A stretch of DNA of 64,000 nt from Xenorhabdus thuongxuanensis (GCF_001908095.1 NZ_MKGR01000001.1:174021-238020); one strand, 5' to 3'. Shown: positions 17,167 to 27,932, counted from the stretch's first letter. Notes: generated by a model from the letters alone, not told the origin. Numbers and translations: made by a program.

Positions 17167-19194
17167 TCAGGAATTAGCAATAAATTGTGCCCGCAATGCC
17201 TGAACCTGGTCACGAATATTGGCTGCTTGTTCAAATTCAAGATCCCGTGCATGTTGGTACATTTTCTCTTCCAGTTCACGGATTTTTTTCTCCAGATCTT
17301 TCGCCGACAGATTGCGGTAATCATCTGTCCCCAAGGTAATTTTATTTTTTCCTTTGGCCTTCCCTTTGCCATTAACCGGCTGACCAATTTTCAGGATATC
17401 ACCAATTTTTTTCTTCAAACCTTGCGGTACGATGCCGTGCTCTTGGTTAAATGCCTGCTGTTTGGCGCGACGGCGTTCTGTTTCTTCAATAGCCCTTGCC
17501 ATCGAATCCGTAATTTTGTCACCATATAAAATGGCTTTACCATGCAGGTTACGTGCTGCACGACCAATGGTCTGGATCAGGGAGCGTTCTGAACGAAGAA
17601 AACCCTCTTTATCTGCGTCCAAAATTGCCACAAGAGAAACTTCTGGCATATCCAAACCTTCGCGCAGTAAGTTAATGCCAACCAAAACATCAAATTCACC
17701 GAGACGAAGATCACGGATAATTTCCACTCGCTCTACGGTATCAATGTCAGAATGGAGATAACGCACTCGCTCGCCATGCTCTTCCAAATACTCAGTCAAG
17801 TCTTCCGCCATGCGTTTGGTTAAGGTTGTAACCAACACTCGTTCATTGTTTGCCGCACGGATACGAATTTCAGATAGCAGATCATCTACCTGAGTTGCCA
17901 CTGGTCGAACTTCAACTTCAGGGTCAATTAGCCCCGTTGGACGCACAACTTGCTCAACAACTTCGTGACCAGATTTTTCTAATTCATAATTGCCGGGAGT
18001 GGCTGAAACATAAATGCTCTGCGGTGCCAGAGCCTCAAATTCCTCAAACCGCAACGGACGGTTATCCAGCGCTGACGGCAAACGGAAGCCATATTCCACC
18101 AATGTTTCCTTGCGGGAGCGATCCCCTCGGTACATTCCACCAATCTGTGGGATAGTAACGTGGGATTCATCCACCACCAGCAAACCATCTGCCGGCAGGT
18201 AGTCAAACAGAGTTGGGGGTGGTTCACCGGCAGAACGTCCAGACAGATAACGGGAGTAGTTTTCAATACCAGAGCAGTAACCCAATTCATTCATCATTTC
18301 GAGATCGAATTGGGTTCTCTGGGTGACACGCTGTTCTTCCAATAGCTTGTCTGACGCCAACAAAATCTTGCGTCGTTGTTCCAGCTCAATCTTGATCTCC
18401 TCCATTGCCTGAAGGATGCGTTCACGTGGTGTAACATAGTGGGTCTTGGGATAGATGGTATAACGTGGCACATGGTACTCTATCTGTCCCGTTAGCGGAT
18501 CAAACAGGGAAAGGCGTTCGACTTCATCATCAAACAATTCTACGCGCAAAGCGCGTTCATCCGATTCTGCGGGGAAAATATCGATGACTTCACCACGCAC
18601 CCGAAATGTTCCGCGCTGGAATGCCTGATCATTACGGGTATATTGTAGTTCCGCTAAACGACGCAAGATGGAACGCTGGTCAATTAACATACCCTCAGTT
18701 AAATGAAGCATCATTTTCAAATAGCTATCAGGATCACCTAAACCGTAAATCGCGGAGACAGAAGCCACCACGACGACATCACGGCGTTCCAGCAAAGCTT
18801 TCGTTGCGGACAGTCGCATCTGTTCGATATGTTCATTCACTGAAGCATCTTTTTCAATAAAGGTATCGGAACTGGGCACATAGGCTTCTGGTTGGTAATA
18901 ATCGTAATAGGAAACAAAATATTCCACGGCATTCTCAGGGAAAAATGCTTTCATTTCACTATAGAGCTGTGCCGCCAGTGTTTTATTGGGAGCAAGGATC
19001 ATAGTGGGTCGATTTAAGTTTGCGATAACATTGGCAATCGTGAAAGTTTTCCCTGATCCCGTTACTCCCAGAAGTGTTTGATGGGCCAGTCCATCTTCCA
19101 GCCCTTCCTGTAACTGGCTAATGGCTGATGGCTGATCGCCTGCCGGCTTAAAATCAGAGTGTAACTTGAATACCTTACTCGTTTCTTTGCTCAT
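17167..19194 (-). CDS. uvrB: Excinuclease ABC subunit B (UvrB)
   Basis: Damage-verifying helicase-like subunit of nucleotide excision repair; loaded by UvrA, it recruits UvrC. 675 residues. Visible: Walker [11 protein letters not shown], the damage-probing beta-hairpin [21 protein letters not shown], Walker B-like VVDESH, the motif [30 protein letters not shown], and the C-terminal UVR domain ([20 protein letters not shown]) that binds UvrC. I use the ATG at 19194 ([11 protein letters not shown]), preceded by GGGGAAA and matching family N-termini, rather than an ATG six codons upstream. An SOS box lies 43 bp upstream. Confidence 0.97.
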   Translation of the reverse strand: MSKETSKVFKLHSDFKPAGDQPSAISQLQEGLEDGLAHQTLLGVTGSGKTFTIANVIANLNRPTMILAPNKTLAAQLYSEMKAFFPENAVEYFVSYYDYYQPEAYVPSSDTFIEKDASVNEHIEQMRLSATKALLERRDVVVVASVSAIYGLGDPDSYLKMMLHLTEGMLIDQRSILRRLAELQYTRNDQAFQRGTFRVRGEVIDIFPAESDERALRVELFDDEVERLSLFDPLTGQIEYHVPRYTIYPKTHYVTPRERILQAMEEIKIELEQRRKILLASDKLLEEQRVTQRTQFDLEMMNELGYCSGIENYSRYLSGRSAGEPPPTLFDYLPADGLLVVDESHVTIPQIGGMYRGDRSRKETLVEYGFRLPSALDNRPLRFEEFEALAPQSIYVSATPGNYELEKSGHEVVEQVVRPTGLIDPEVEVRPVATQVDDLLSEIRIRAANNERVLVTTLTKRMAEDLTEYLEEHGERVRYLHSDIDTVERVEIIRDLRLGEFDVLVGINLLREGLDMPEVSLVAILDADKEGFLRSERSLIQTIGRAARNLHGKAILYGDKITDSMARAIEETERRRAKQQAFNQEHGIVPQGLKKKIGDILKIGQPVNGKGKAKGKNKITLGTDDYRNLSAKDLEKKIRELEEKMYQHARDLEFEQAANIRDQVQALRAQFIANS

Positions 19195-19236
19195 TTTCCC
19201 CACGCCATCCATACACTGACAAAATTCTTTTTATCA

Positions 19237-19256
19237 TACTGGATAAAAAACCAGCT
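19237..19256 (-). promoter_or_regulatory. LexA box of uvrB
   Basis: The site fits CTG-N10-CAG: on the plus strand TACTG-GATAAAAAAC-CAGCT. Read toward uvrB it is nearly the E. coli uvrB operator (as I recall it, differing at two positions). Its place 43-62 bp ahead of the start codon is right for SOS control. Confidence 0.88.
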
Positions 19257-19795
19257 TCAAGTAAGTTGGCAAAATAATGTTATTGCTCGGATGTTATTAA
19301 TCTTATTGTTTTAACCTTTCATTAACATTAAAGGTGGCTATTTTTATCCCCAGATAATGATCTTACTTTTTTCTATTTTTGTATTAATGACTGAAATGAT
19401 AAGGCACTGAATAGCAAAGAGATGCAAAAAGGATTTGATTTTATTTAATATATTGATTTTAATTGCAAAAAAATCCAAGTAGAGAATAACAGCAAATCTG
19501 GCTCAAGCCGCGTATTACCTTGCACGAGGATACTTTTCTAAAACTAATGCACAAGGTTATCCACAGGAATAGTGGATAACTCAGCAAAACCTATTAAGCA
19601 TGGGCGGTTGCAGAGTTATCCCCACTGATAAATTTTTTCAATAGTGGAATATTTTTATGCTGCTTTGGGATTGATTCACGCTAATTTGTTGATCAAAAAT
19701 GGCTCAATCGTTGTTGAAATAAAACATCTTCTACGTCAGAACATCGATTAAAGAACAGCCCTAAGCATCAATTGTAACTAACCCAAAGTAAACAA
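19257..19795. promoter_or_regulatory. Long uvrB upstream region with DnaA-box-like cluster
   Basis: About 540 bp without a gene between the bioD stop and the uvrB promoter. Three DnaA-box-like 9-mers sit within 70 bp: TTATCCACA (19557-19565, exact consensus), AGTGGATAA (19571-19579, opposite strand, one mismatch) and TTATCCCCA (19617-19625, one mismatch). DnaA involvement upstream of E. coli uvrB has been reported. The remainder is AT-rich and I see nothing else in it. Confidence 0.6.
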
Positions 19796-20479
19796 TTAGT
19801 TAACCAGAGAATCGATAGTAATATATTTTCCTATGTTATTTTTATCATCTGATCCACTCAGATAAGGAATGATTCCCAGTAAAGGTGCGGGGATCATGCG
19901 CTCCAGTGTCTCCAGATAGGCAGCCTGACGTTTGCCGGCTGGTTCAATTTCATTGGCAACCCAGCCTGCTAACTTTAACCCAGCATGTTGAATTGCCTTT
20001 ACGGTTAATACAGCATGGTTGATACAGCCCAATTTGACACCAACTGTCAAAATTACCGGTAAATTCTCCTGAATCACCCAATCGGCAAAAGTCGTATTTT
20101 CCGATAATGGCGTATACCATCCTCCTGCGCCCTCAACCAAAATCCAGTCAGATTTTTTTACCAGTACCGCCAAACCTTCCGATAAAACGGAAAAATCTAT
20201 TGGTTGATTAAGTTCCGCACTTACAATGTGTGGCGATGTCGGTTCCATAAATACCAGAGGATTCACTTCCTGATAAGTTAGTGACACCGTACTATTACGC
20301 TGTAAGGCCAGTGCATCACCATTACGAATTCCTTCTGATGTCACTTCACTTCCTGATGCCACAGGTTTATAACCGGCAGTCAAATATCCCTTCTTATTAG
20401 CAGCTTGCAGCAGGGCACAACTCACCACTGTTTTACCTACTTCAGTATCAGTTCCTGTAAGAAAATATTTACTTGTCAC
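19796..20479 (-). CDS. bioD: Dethiobiotin synthetase BioD
   Basis: ATP-dependent carboxylase that closes the ureido ring to make dethiobiotin from 7,8-diaminopelargonate. 227 residues with the P-loop TGTDTEVGKT near the start, GYKPVASG and VEGAGGWYTPL. The GTG at 20479 is chosen: it yields [11 protein letters not shown], close to the E. coli N-terminus, and GGAG lies nine bases ahead. An ATG at 20500 would add seven residues and overlap bioC further. It overlaps the bioC end by 11 bp and is last in bioBFCD. Confidence 0.94.
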   Translation of the reverse strand: MTSKYFLTGTDTEVGKTVVSCALLQAANKKGYLTAGYKPVASGSEVTSEGIRNGDALALQRNSTVSLTYQEVNPLVFMEPTSPHIVSAELNQPIDFSVLSEGLAVLVKKSDWILVEGAGGWYTPLSENTTFADWVIQENLPVILTVGVKLGCINHAVLTVKAIQHAGLKLAGWVANEIEPAGKRQAAYLETLERMIPAPLLGIIPYLSGSDDKNNIGKYITIDSLVN

Positions 20480-21242
20480 AATAAATGACTCCAAAAACAA
20501 TTTGATAGCTTAATGGGTAATCCCCATTGTTTCGCGGGTATGCTTCTGCAAGGGCATTTAGACGTTTTCTCGTCATCAATCCCTGCTGGCGGCCATGATG
20601 AAGGTGTGTTGCACCAATCCCTTTTAGAGAATTCAGTAAGGGCAACAGTTGTGGATAGCGCTGGTAATATTTCCGATCAATAACTTTATGTCGATACGGT
20701 TGACATGCCTGGATAATTATTTGCAATGGCAGAAATTGATTAATATGCCGATAATCATCCACGAGCGACCACGCAGTTGCTAATTCATTTAGTGAACTCT
20801 GTGCAAGCGTGGAAAACACAATCAGTCCACCAGGACGGGTAACACGATAAAATTCGCGCAACGCGCATGGCAAATCATTGCACCATTGTACCGCCAGGTT
20901 GCTGAAACAAATGTCAACGCTGTTATCCGCTAACCCCAAATGTTCAATATCCCCTTGCAAATAATAATCAGCAACTTGCTGCCCTTTTGCATGACGCAAC
21001 ATACCGGAAGCCAGATCCAGTGCGATAACTTGTTTACCCTGCTGTTTCCAACGAGCACTAAAAAAACCAGTTCCGCACCCCGCATCTAATATCCGCATAC
21101 CGGTATCTTCCGCTTGTGCCAACCCCATCAAATACTCACCGGTTTGCTGTTGCAACTTAGCCACAGTGTCATATTTAGCAGCCGCACGGCCAAAAGCACC
21201 GGCAATCGCTTGCTTGTCAACGGATTTAACAACCAGATCCAT
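20469..21242 (-). CDS. bioC: Malonyl-ACP O-methyltransferase BioC
   Basis: SAM-dependent methyltransferase that masks malonyl-ACP as its methyl ester so that fatty-acid synthase can build the pimeloyl chain of biotin. 257 residues. It shows the family lead [19 protein letters not shown] motif [13 protein letters not shown], and the later [11 protein letters not shown] and [15 protein letters not shown] 21242 is chosen because GGAGG lies seven bases upstream; it overlaps the bioF end by 17 bp. The escort esterase bioH is not in this window. Confidence 0.93.
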   Translation of the reverse strand: MDLVVKSVDKQAIAGAFGRAAAKYDTVAKLQQQTGEYLMGLAQAEDTGMRILDAGCGTGFFSARWKQQGKQVIALDLASGMLRHAKGQQVADYYLQGDIEHLGLADNSVDICFSNLAVQWCNDLPCALREFYRVTRPGGLIVFSTLAQSSLNELATAWSLVDDYRHINQFLPLQIIIQACQPYRHKVIDRKYYQRYPQLLPLLNSLKGIGATHLHHGRQQGLMTRKRLNALAEAYPRNNGDYPLSYQIVFGVIYCDK

Positions 21243-22380
21243 GCAACGCCTCCAGTAATGCATCAATGTCGTGTCGGGTATGGTTTGCTGTCAATGTAAT
21301 ACGCAATCGCGCACTGTCAGGGGGGACAGTAGGTGGAAGTATCGCTTTAACCCACACTTTTTTTTGTTTAAGCACATGAGACAGTGCAGTACAACGCTCA
21401 TTGTCACCAACGATCAACGGCTGAATGGCCGTTTCTGAATTCATTAATACAAAAGACAGATGCTGTGCTTCGCGACGAAAATAACGGATGTTGTTTTGCA
21501 ACCGCTGACGCAATTCATCCCCAGCTCTGATTTGTCGTACTGCTTCGGAAAGAGCCACAGCCTGCGCAGGTGGCATTGAGGTGCTGTAAATCAGATGCCT
21601 GGCATATTGGAGCAGGTATTCTGCGGTTTGTTCATCGCATAGAATTGCAGCTCCACTCAATCCAAATGCCTTGCCAAAGGTGACAATCAGAATCTCCGGT
21701 TTAACATTTTGCATCCAGCAACTGCCGCGCCCTTCATCACCGTGAATGCCGATACCGTGGGCATCATCCACCATAAACCAACTTGCCGTAGATTTCGCTT
21801 GCTGTGCAATAGCACCAAGTGGTGCATAATCTCCATCCATGCTAAAAACACCTTCCGTGACCACCAGAGTTTTACCGAGACACCCTTTTGCCAAATGTTG
21901 CCGCAAAGATCCCATATCATTGTGCAGAAAACGCCGAAGTTGTGCAGGAGAGTGCTTTGCTGCTTCGAGTAACGACGCATGGCTCAGGCGATCAGCGATA
22001 ATGCGATCTTCCCTTTCCATCAAGGCCGTAATCACCCCCTGATTAGCGGCATAACCGGAAATGAAAAGTAAAGCGCAAGGGTATCCCAACCATTCAGCCA
22101 ATTGCTGTTCCAGAATATGGTGTGCGGCAGTGTAACCCGTAACATGTCCTGAACCGCCACTACCCACACCATATTGTTGGGCACCTTGTTGCCAGGCAGT
22201 AATAATCTGGGGATGTTGGCTCAGCCCAAGATAATCGTTACTGGAAAAATTAAGATATTGGCCGTCCGAAGTGGATAATAAACGTCCATCATAACCATGA
22301 TGGACTTGCCTATTACGCCATAGCGGGGTGCCCCGACGTTCGGCCAAACGTCGGGAGAGAAAGTCTGACCAATTCATCAT
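21226..22380 (-). CDS. bioF: 8-amino-7-oxononanoate synthase BioF
   Basis: PLP enzyme condensing pimeloyl-ACP with L-alanine. 384 residues with [35 protein letters not shown] and the PLP-lysine segment [13 protein letters not shown]. It overlaps the bioB stop by 4 bp (ATGA), indicating coupling, and shares its 3' end with bioC. Length and motifs are normal for the family. Confidence 0.96.
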   Translation of the reverse strand: MMNWSDFLSRRLAERRGTPLWRNRQVHHGYDGRLLSTSDGQYLNFSSNDYLGLSQHPQIITAWQQGAQQYGVGSGGSGHVTGYTAAHHILEQQLAEWLGYPCALLFISGYAANQGVITALMEREDRIIADRLSHASLLEAAKHSPAQLRRFLHNDMGSLRQHLAKGCLGKTLVVTEGVFSMDGDYAPLGAIAQQAKSTASWFMVDDAHGIGIHGDEGRGSCWMQNVKPEILIVTFGKAFGLSGAAILCDEQTAEYLLQYARHLIYSTSMPPAQAVALSEAVRQIRAGDELRQRLQNNIRYFRREAQHLSFVLMNSETAIQPLIVGDNERCTALSHVLKQKKVWVKAILPPTVPPDSARLRITLTANHTRHDIDALLEALHGSGC

Positions 22381-23417
22381 ATTGCCGCATTATAGAATTG
22401 TTCGTTATCAGCATTATGAATAATAGCTTCCGTCAAGTTCTGCTGTTGTTGATTGTCACCAAATGCCGTCTTTGTCTGTTGAGGATTGATACCCAAACGG
22501 CGGAACAGTTGCAGATCTTTATCTTCATCCGGGTTTGGTGTGGTCAACAATTTACAGCCGTAGAAAATAGAGTTAGCCCCTGCCATAAAGCACAGTGCCT
22601 GGGTTTGTTCATTCATCTGTTCACGTCCCGCGGATAAACGGACGTGAGATTTTGGCATCATGATCCGTGCCACAGCAATGGTACGAATAAAATCAAAAGG
22701 ATCGACATCTTCATTGTCTTCCAGTGGTGTTCCTTTGACTTTTACCAGCATATTGATCGGTACACTTTCCGGCGGCTTAGGTAAGTTTGCCAATTGCACT
22801 AATAATGCTGCCCGATCACGAATTTGCTCACCCAAACCAACGATACCACCAGAGCAAACTTTAATACCTGCATTTCGGACATTGCCTAAAGTGTCCAGTC
22901 TGTCTTGATAACTACGAGTGGTGATGATATTGCCGTAAAATTCTGGCGAGGTGTCCAGATTATGGTTGTAATAGTCCAGACCTGCCTCTGCCAAACGCTG
23001 TGCCTGGGATTGGTTCAGCATTCCCAACGTCATGCAGGTTTCCATTCCTAATGCCTTGACTTCCCTGACCATTTTTTCCAAATGCGGCATGTCACGTTCA
23101 TGCGGGTTTTTCCAGGCCGCCCCCATGCAGAAACGGGTTGAGCCCGCATTTTTCGCTTTGTGCGCTGATTCAATGACTTTTTCCACTTCCATCAACCGCT
23201 CTTTTTCCAAGCCAGTTTTGTAACGGGAACTTTGTGGACAATATTTACAGTCTTCTGGGCAAGCTCCCGTCTTTATCGAAAGCAGTGTACTGACCTGTAC
23301 TTGTTGTGGGTCAAAATGTTCGCGGTGTACCTGTTGTGCCTGAAATAATAATTCAAAAAAAGGTTTATCAAACAACGCCTGTGTTTGTCTAATTGTCCAT
23401 TGTTGACGCTCGCTCAC
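22377..23417 (-). CDS. bioB: Biotin synthase BioB
   Basis: Radical-SAM enzyme that inserts sulfur into dethiobiotin. 346 residues. The [4Fe-4S] motif is [10 protein letters not shown]; the other features are [24 protein letters not shown] and RLSAGREQM, containing the conserved residues of the sacrificial [2Fe-2S] site region. First gene of bioBFCD, transcribed divergently from bioA across a shared operator. Confidence 0.97.
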   Translation of the reverse strand: MSERQQWTIRQTQALFDKPFFELLFQAQQVHREHFDPQQVQVSTLLSIKTGACPEDCKYCPQSSRYKTGLEKERLMEVEKVIESAHKAKNAGSTRFCMGAAWKNPHERDMPHLEKMVREVKALGMETCMTLGMLNQSQAQRLAEAGLDYYNHNLDTSPEFYGNIITTRSYQDRLDTLGNVRNAGIKVCSGGIVGLGEQIRDRAALLVQLANLPKPPESVPINMLVKVKGTPLEDNEDVDPFDFIRTIAVARIMMPKSHVRLSAGREQMNEQTQALCFMAGANSIFYGCKLLTTPNPDEDKDLQLFRRLGINPQQTKTAFGDNQQQQNLTEAIIHNADNEQFYNAAI

Positions 23418-23468
23418 AATAACATCTCCGATGTAAAAAATGTTGTCAGTTTAAATAACACCGTTATC

Positions 23469-23502
23469 ATGTCAACCAAAATGAACTAGAAAAGGTTTAC
23501 AT
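23469..23502. promoter_or_regulatory. BirA (biotin repressor) operator between bioB and bioA
   Basis: Half-sites ATGTCAACC (23469-23477) and GGTTTACAT (23494-23502) are separated by 16 bp, matching the BirA operator plan (TTGTAAACC then GGTTTACAA in E. coli). One site between divergent promoters would repress both arms when biotin is plentiful. Confidence 0.82.
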
Positions 23503-23512
23503 CAAAGTTATT

Positions 23513-24781
23513 ATGACTCCTTCAGATATTGAATTTGACCAGCGCCATATTTGGCATCCGTATACCTCAATGACGAATCCACTTCCCACTTATCCTGTAG
23601 TTTCAACCACAGGTGTAGAGCTGGTTTTATCAGATGGACGTACATTGATTGATGGTATGTCTTCATGGTGGGCGGCTATCCACGGTTATAATCATCCTGC
23701 CCTCAATGAGGCCGCAAAATCACAAATCGATAAGATGTCCCATGTTATGTTTGGCGGCATAACCCACCCCCCTGCAGTTGAACTGTGCAAACAATTGGTG
23801 GCAATGACACCTGATTCTTTGGAGTGTGTTTTTTTGGCGGATTCGGGCTCTGTTGCCGTAGAAGTTGCCCTGAAAATGGCATTGCAATATTGGCAAGCCA
23901 AAGGGAAAAGACGCCATCGTTTCCTGACCCTGCGTCATGGTTATCATGGTGATACTTTTGGAGCCATGTCTGTCTGCGATCCAGACAACTCCATGCATAA
24001 TTTGTACAAAGGCTATCTCCCCAATCATCTGTTTGCCGATGCTCCGCAATGCCAATTTGATGATGAATGGCAAGCAGAAGATATTGATTCTTTTAAACGA
24101 TTATTGTTGCAATATCATGATGAAATAGCCGCTGTGGTTTTAGAACCTATTGTTCAGGGTGCTGGCGGAATGCGGATTTATCATCCTGAATATCTACGCC
24201 AGGTTCGTCAGCTTTGTAATGAATATCAGATATTGTTAATTGCAGATGAGATTGCGACCGGATTTGGACGGACTGGCAGGCTATTCGCCTGTGAACATGC
24301 GCAGATCGAACCCGATATATTGTGCTTAGGCAAGGCATTGACGGGGGGATATATGACATTGTCCGCAACACTGACTACCCGACACGTTGCTGAAACTATC
24401 AGCCAAGGTGAAGCGGGCTGTTTTATGCATGGTCCAACTTTTATGGGAAACCCTCTGGCTTGTGCTGTCGCCAGTGCCAGTCTGAAATTGTTCACTGATA
24501 GCCCGTGGCAACAGCGTATTCAATCAATTGAAACTCAATTAAAAGCAGAACTATTTCCCCTCAAGTCACACAGTTTAGTCAAAGATGTTCGGGTGTTAGG
24601 CGCGATAGGTGTGGTTGAAATGAAACAGCCCGTCAATGTCGCTTCATTGCAACGCCATTTTGTTCAAAATGGCGTATGGATCAGGCCATTTGGTCGGTTA
24701 ATTTACCTGATGCCACCTTATATTATCCAAACAGAACAGCTAGCAAGACTGACAAATACCATTGCGGGTACAATAAATTAA
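23513..24781 (+). CDS. bioA: Adenosylmethionine-8-amino-7-oxononanoate aminotransferase BioA
   Basis: PLP aminotransferase that makes 7,8-diaminopelargonate using S-adenosylmethionine as amino donor. 422 residues. Motifs: [51 protein letters not shown], the PLP lysine in [11 protein letters not shown], and [14 protein letters not shown]. The start lacks a good SD; the sequence before the ATG is dominated by the BirA operator 10 bp upstream. Divergent from bioBFCD, as in E. coli. Confidence 0.96.
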   Translation: MTPSDIEFDQRHIWHPYTSMTNPLPTYPVVSTTGVELVLSDGRTLIDGMSSWWAAIHGYNHPALNEAAKSQIDKMSHVMFGGITHPPAVELCKQLVAMTPDSLECVFLADSGSVAVEVALKMALQYWQAKGKRRHRFLTLRHGYHGDTFGAMSVCDPDNSMHNLYKGYLPNHLFADAPQCQFDDEWQAEDIDSFKRLLLQYHDEIAAVVLEPIVQGAGGMRIYHPEYLRQVRQLCNEYQILLIADEIATGFGRTGRLFACEHAQIEPDILCLGKALTGGYMTLSATLTTRHVAETISQGEAGCFMHGPTFMGNPLACAVASASLKLFTDSPWQQRIQSIETQLKAELFPLKSHSLVKDVRVLGAIGVVEMKQPVNVASLQRHFVQNGVWIRPFGRLIYLMPPYIIQTEQLARLTNTIAGTIN

Positions 24782-24796
24782 AGAATAAGATAGTGT

Positions 24797-25768
24797 TCAT
24801 TTGTGCGAAATGCTGTCCGATGTATCAGTTGTAATCTGGGTACATTTCCAGTAAGGAGGAGTGCCAAATTTCTCTAAAAAAAAGTCGATAACAACTCGGG
24901 TGTTCAAAGACGGATACTTACTCCCCGGATAAAGCATATATATTGATTGATCGGGTACTCCTATTGAAGCCTCAAAATCCATCGTAATCTCCGTTAATCT
25001 TTTTTGCTTTATTAATGTTCCTATCCGCCAATCAGGGAACAGAATAATTCCCGCACCATCTTCAGCCGCGCGGATTAGTATTTCAGCGTTATCTGAAACT
25101 ATCCGGGGTTCAGGTGTTATCTGTATTCTTTCCTCTCCACGCATAAATAACCAGCGTTGTATACCCATAACACCTTTGTAGACCAGAAGATGATGTTTAC
25201 TCAAATCCTCCGGTGTTGTCGGTGTTCCATACTTTTCTACATATTCCGGACTGGCAACTAGATGGCAAGTTTGATTGGAGATGAATCGGCCATGAAGACC
25301 TGAATCTTTCATGGGAGATATTCTCAGCAGTAAATCTGTAGTATCAGCCAACGGATCAATGAAATTATTTGTCAAATTCAGTTCAAGGACCAAGGCTGGA
25401 TAACGGTTGCTGAGTTCACTAATCCATGGTGCAATATGACACAATCCAAAGGACACGGGGGCATTAAATCGAAAGCGTCCACCGGGGATCTGTCTTCTTT
25501 CACCTATCAGAGCCTGTGTGTCATCTAACTGCTGGAGGATATTTCTGAAAGCATCTGCATAAATTATTCCTTCATCCGTCGCAACCACAGCACGCGTATT
25601 GCGGTAAAGCAATTGCGTTTCGAGAGTGTACTCCAGTAACCGTATTGTGCGCGAAATAGAAGAAGGAGAAACACCTTCCCGTCTGGCTACCTCTGAGAAA
25701 TTACCTTCGCTAAGAACAGCGAGAAATATTTGCATCGCACGAGCATTTATTTGGGTCAGATCTTTCAT
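24797..25768 (-). CDS. LysR-family transcriptional regulator
   Basis: LysR-type regulator of 323 residues with the N-terminal winged helix-turn-helix (MQIFLAVLSEGNFSEVARREGVSPSSISRTIRLLE, residues 12-46) and a periplasmic-binding-protein-like effector domain. It resembles the subgroup of CrgA/AaeR-type regulators rather than any metabolic regulator I can name. It diverges from a nitroreductase gene 307 bp away, the usual arrangement for a LysR protein and its target. It converges on bioA with 15 bp between the stops. I do not know its ligand. Confidence 0.85.
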   Translation of the reverse strand: MKDLTQINARAMQIFLAVLSEGNFSEVARREGVSPSSISRTIRLLEYTLETQLLYRNTRAVVATDEGIIYADAFRNILQQLDDTQALIGERRQIPGGRFRFNAPVSFGLCHIAPWISELSNRYPALVLELNLTNNFIDPLADTTDLLLRISPMKDSGLHGRFISNQTCHLVASPEYVEKYGTPTTPEDLSKHHLLVYKGVMGIQRWLFMRGEERIQITPEPRIVSDNAEILIRAAEDGAGIILFPDWRIGTLIKQKRLTEITMDFEASIGVPDQSIYMLYPGSKYPSLNTRVVIDFFLEKFGTPPYWKCTQITTDTSDSISHK

Positions 25769-26075
25769 TGTGCAAAATTCGCAAAAGTGTTTGCAGAATT
25801 ATATGGTTTTTTTGAACACTTAACATATCTAAGATATGGTTTTTAAAATCAGTGAATATCATGAGACTAGTAAATAGTCTCTTCATCATTATTGGTTCTA
25901 CCACAGTGATGAAGATTTAATCCTGAATATTATCGGCCAACTGAACCCACTCAGTTCAACGCATTAGCATTAACAGTATCTAAGGTAGCTTTTCAGTCGA
26001 GTTTAAGTAATTGTCTAAAATTCTGTGAATTCCAGCACTGATTTTTAAATTACCTAGTAACGAGAGAGGAATTAA
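25769..26075. promoter_or_regulatory. Divergent region LysR / nitroreductase with a candidate operator
   Basis: 307 bp without a gene. Immediately upstream of the LysR start is an imperfect palindrome at about 25777-25798, centred on GCAAA-AGTG-TTTGC (25781-25794), a possible autoregulatory LysR site of the T-N11-A type. The nitroreductase start has a good SD (GAGAGGAA). Nothing else is recognisable. Confidence 0.4.
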
Positions 26076-26756
26076 ATGAGTACAAGAACATTGGCATTCG
26101 ATGAAGCAGTTCGTAACCGATTTTCTTCTCGGGCGTTTTTACCAACCCCTTTGACAGAAGAGCAAATACGTCAAGTTCTGACAGATGCCCAACATTCTCC
26201 ATCTAATTGTAATACCCAACCATGGCATGTACATATTGCATCTGGTAAAACAAAAGACACACTTGAACAGGCCATGATCCGAAATGATCAGACAGATCTT
26301 GTTACACCTGATTTCACCTTTAACTACGCTGATTTTTATGGGGACTATTTTGACCGAAGCCAGGAACAGGCTCGAATCTATTATGAAGCTCTAGGTGTGT
26401 CACGTGAGGACAAAGCTAAACGGCACGAAGTGTATTTACGAAACTTTAGGTTTTTCGGCGCACCGCACGTAGCCTTTCTGTTCATGCCTTCATTTGGTGA
26501 TAACGTTCGTGTTGCATCAGACATAGGTATGTATGCTCAGACATTCCTTTTGTCACTCACAGCCAGAGGTTACGCCGGAATCCCACAGACGCTGCTAGGT
26601 TTTCATGCTGATACGGTAAGGAAAATACTCAATGTGTCAGGGCAGTACCGTCTGCTGTTCGGTATTTCGTTTGGGTATGCTGACCCAAATGCTCTCACTC
26701 ATCACGTCCGTATGGAACGCATCCCTGTTGACGAAAGCGTGATCCTTCACAACTGA
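26076..26756 (+). CDS. Nitroreductase-family FMN oxidoreductase
   Basis: Flavoprotein of 226 residues from the nitroreductase superfamily. The FMN-binding lead VRNRFSSRAFLPTPLTEEQI and SPSNCNTQPWHVHI (about 44-57) are diagnostic. Later come SDIGMYAQTFLLSLTARGYAGIPQTLL and FGISFGYADP, typical of the subgroup reducing nitroaromatics, quinones or enones with NAD(P)H. The physiological substrate cannot be read from sequence. The divergent LysR gene is the likely regulator; the pair replaces genes found between bioA and pgl in E. coli, so it is an accessory insertion here. Confidence 0.85.
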   Translation: MSTRTLAFDEAVRNRFSSRAFLPTPLTEEQIRQVLTDAQHSPSNCNTQPWHVHIASGKTKDTLEQAMIRNDQTDLVTPDFTFNYADFYGDYFDRSQEQARIYYEALGVSREDKAKRHEVYLRNFRFFGAPHVAFLFMPSFGDNVRVASDIGMYAQTFLLSLTARGYAGIPQTLLGFHADTVRKILNVSGQYRLLFGISFGYADPNALTHHVRMERIPVDESVILHN

Positions 26757-27271
26757 TGACGATAACAAGTAGGTAAAGGATTACCTATTGATTATACGCT
26801 GATTTATCAAAACATGATTAACTGCCCAATGATTGTAACTCCATTAGTGACACAACCTTACCCTTCATCCGAGAAGACCTGTATATTCTTCTAAACTCTC
26901 AGAAGGAAATTCATAAAAGAAGATGGAGAGAAAGTAGGAGATAATCGGTCGAAGATTTATTTAAAGACGCATTTTATATAGACTTGTTGCAAATGGTATT
27001 CATGGATGCGTGGTTATCGGCTCAGATACGGTGGTATCCCAAAGAGGGCCGATTTTATACAGAGGCAACAGGGATTTTATTTGTTGCCAGAATTTATCAA
27101 AAATATGCCATTGTTCTATAGATTTCTTATTTAGCATATTAAATGTATTTCCAAACGTCAATCACTGACAAATATTAATGACCAAAACAGAGGCTATTAC
27201 ATCACCTAAAAATAAATTATTTGATATATTCATGATGAAAACACGCTTATTTAAACAAAGAGGAAAATATC
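26757..27271. other. AT-rich gap with a possible gene remnant
   Basis: No intact gene. A small hairpin (AGGTAA/TTACCT near 26770-26786) follows the nitroreductase stop. On the plus strand about 57 codons stay open from about 26951 to 27121 without a plausible upstream start and encode a fragment containing MVFMDAWLSAQIRWYPKEG; I do not recognise it. It may be debris of a deleted gene or mobile element. Confidence 0.35.
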
Positions 27272-27853
27272 ATGAATACAGAAAATTTAATCACATCTTC
27301 CAATAATGAAATACAAGATGTCTTTGAACTATCTAAGAACAAGTATGAACAAGAAATTTTACATTATGAAAATCTGGCAAAAGAAAAGCCTGAATTAGCC
27401 CATTTGTTTGCAGAAACTGTCAAACCAGATTCATTAACCAGCCCTGCTCTACAACAAACAGAATTTATCAGTGGGCATTTTAACATTAACACATATCATC
27501 AATATGGCAGTTATCCCTTTATCCAGATATCTTCTTACCCTGCCATCATTGGACATCAACCAAATATAGGTAAAAAAACCAATTTCAATGGCTATATTCA
27601 GGGAGGATATAATACACCACTACTTAATTTTAATAATATTCATCTTGGCGGCGTCGTAAAATATCCTTATTCCATTATCAACACTCCATTAAATATTCAA
27701 CTTTATATTTACCCAAGAAATATTATATTACGTCTTTTAAAAGGAAATGTTTATTTGGGAGATTTATATTCTGTACAACAGAATCACATATTAATCACAT
27801 ATCCTATTGTTTTATCTGGTATCGGAACTTTTAATTTGATCCAACATCAATAA
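27272..27853 (+). CDS. Uncharacterised 193-residue protein, AT-rich accessory gene
   Basis: Not recognised with confidence. SD AGAGGA precedes the ATG. Residues 1-60 are polar and helical (NKYEQEILHYENLAKEK); residues 65-190 look all-beta with alternating hydrophobics and Gly/Tyr/Asn turns, including FNGYIQGGYNTPLLNFN, GNVYLGDLYS and VLSGIGTFNLI. There is no signal peptide or membrane helix. The Gly-rich beta pattern with a late GxGxF faintly recalls VapA-like secreted virulence proteins, a weak guess only. Base composition is lower in GC than its neighbours, and it is isolated between hairpins and gene-poor DNA, which suggests horizontal acquisition. Confidence 0.6.
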   Translation: MNTENLITSSNNEIQDVFELSKNKYEQEILHYENLAKEKPELAHLFAETVKPDSLTSPALQQTEFISGHFNINTYHQYGSYPFIQISSYPAIIGHQPNIGKKTNFNGYIQGGYNTPLLNFNNIHLGGVVKYPYSIINTPLNIQLYIYPRNIILRLLKGNVYLGDLYSVQQNHILITYPIVLSGIGTFNLIQHQ

Positions 27854-27893
27854 ATTGCATTAATTTTTTATCTTAAGTGGCAAAGGCGTATTC

Positions 27894-27923
27894 TCCAGTC
27901 ACATAGGTTGCTATGTGACTGGA
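27894..27923. terminator. Strong hairpin between convergent genes
   Basis: TCCAGTCACATAG and CTATGTGACTGGA form a perfect 13-bp stem with a GTTG loop between the orphan gene (plus) and pgl (minus). The T-run is poor on both sides, so it is a probable but not classical bidirectional terminator. Confidence 0.6.
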
Positions 27924-27932
27924 AATCTAAGT

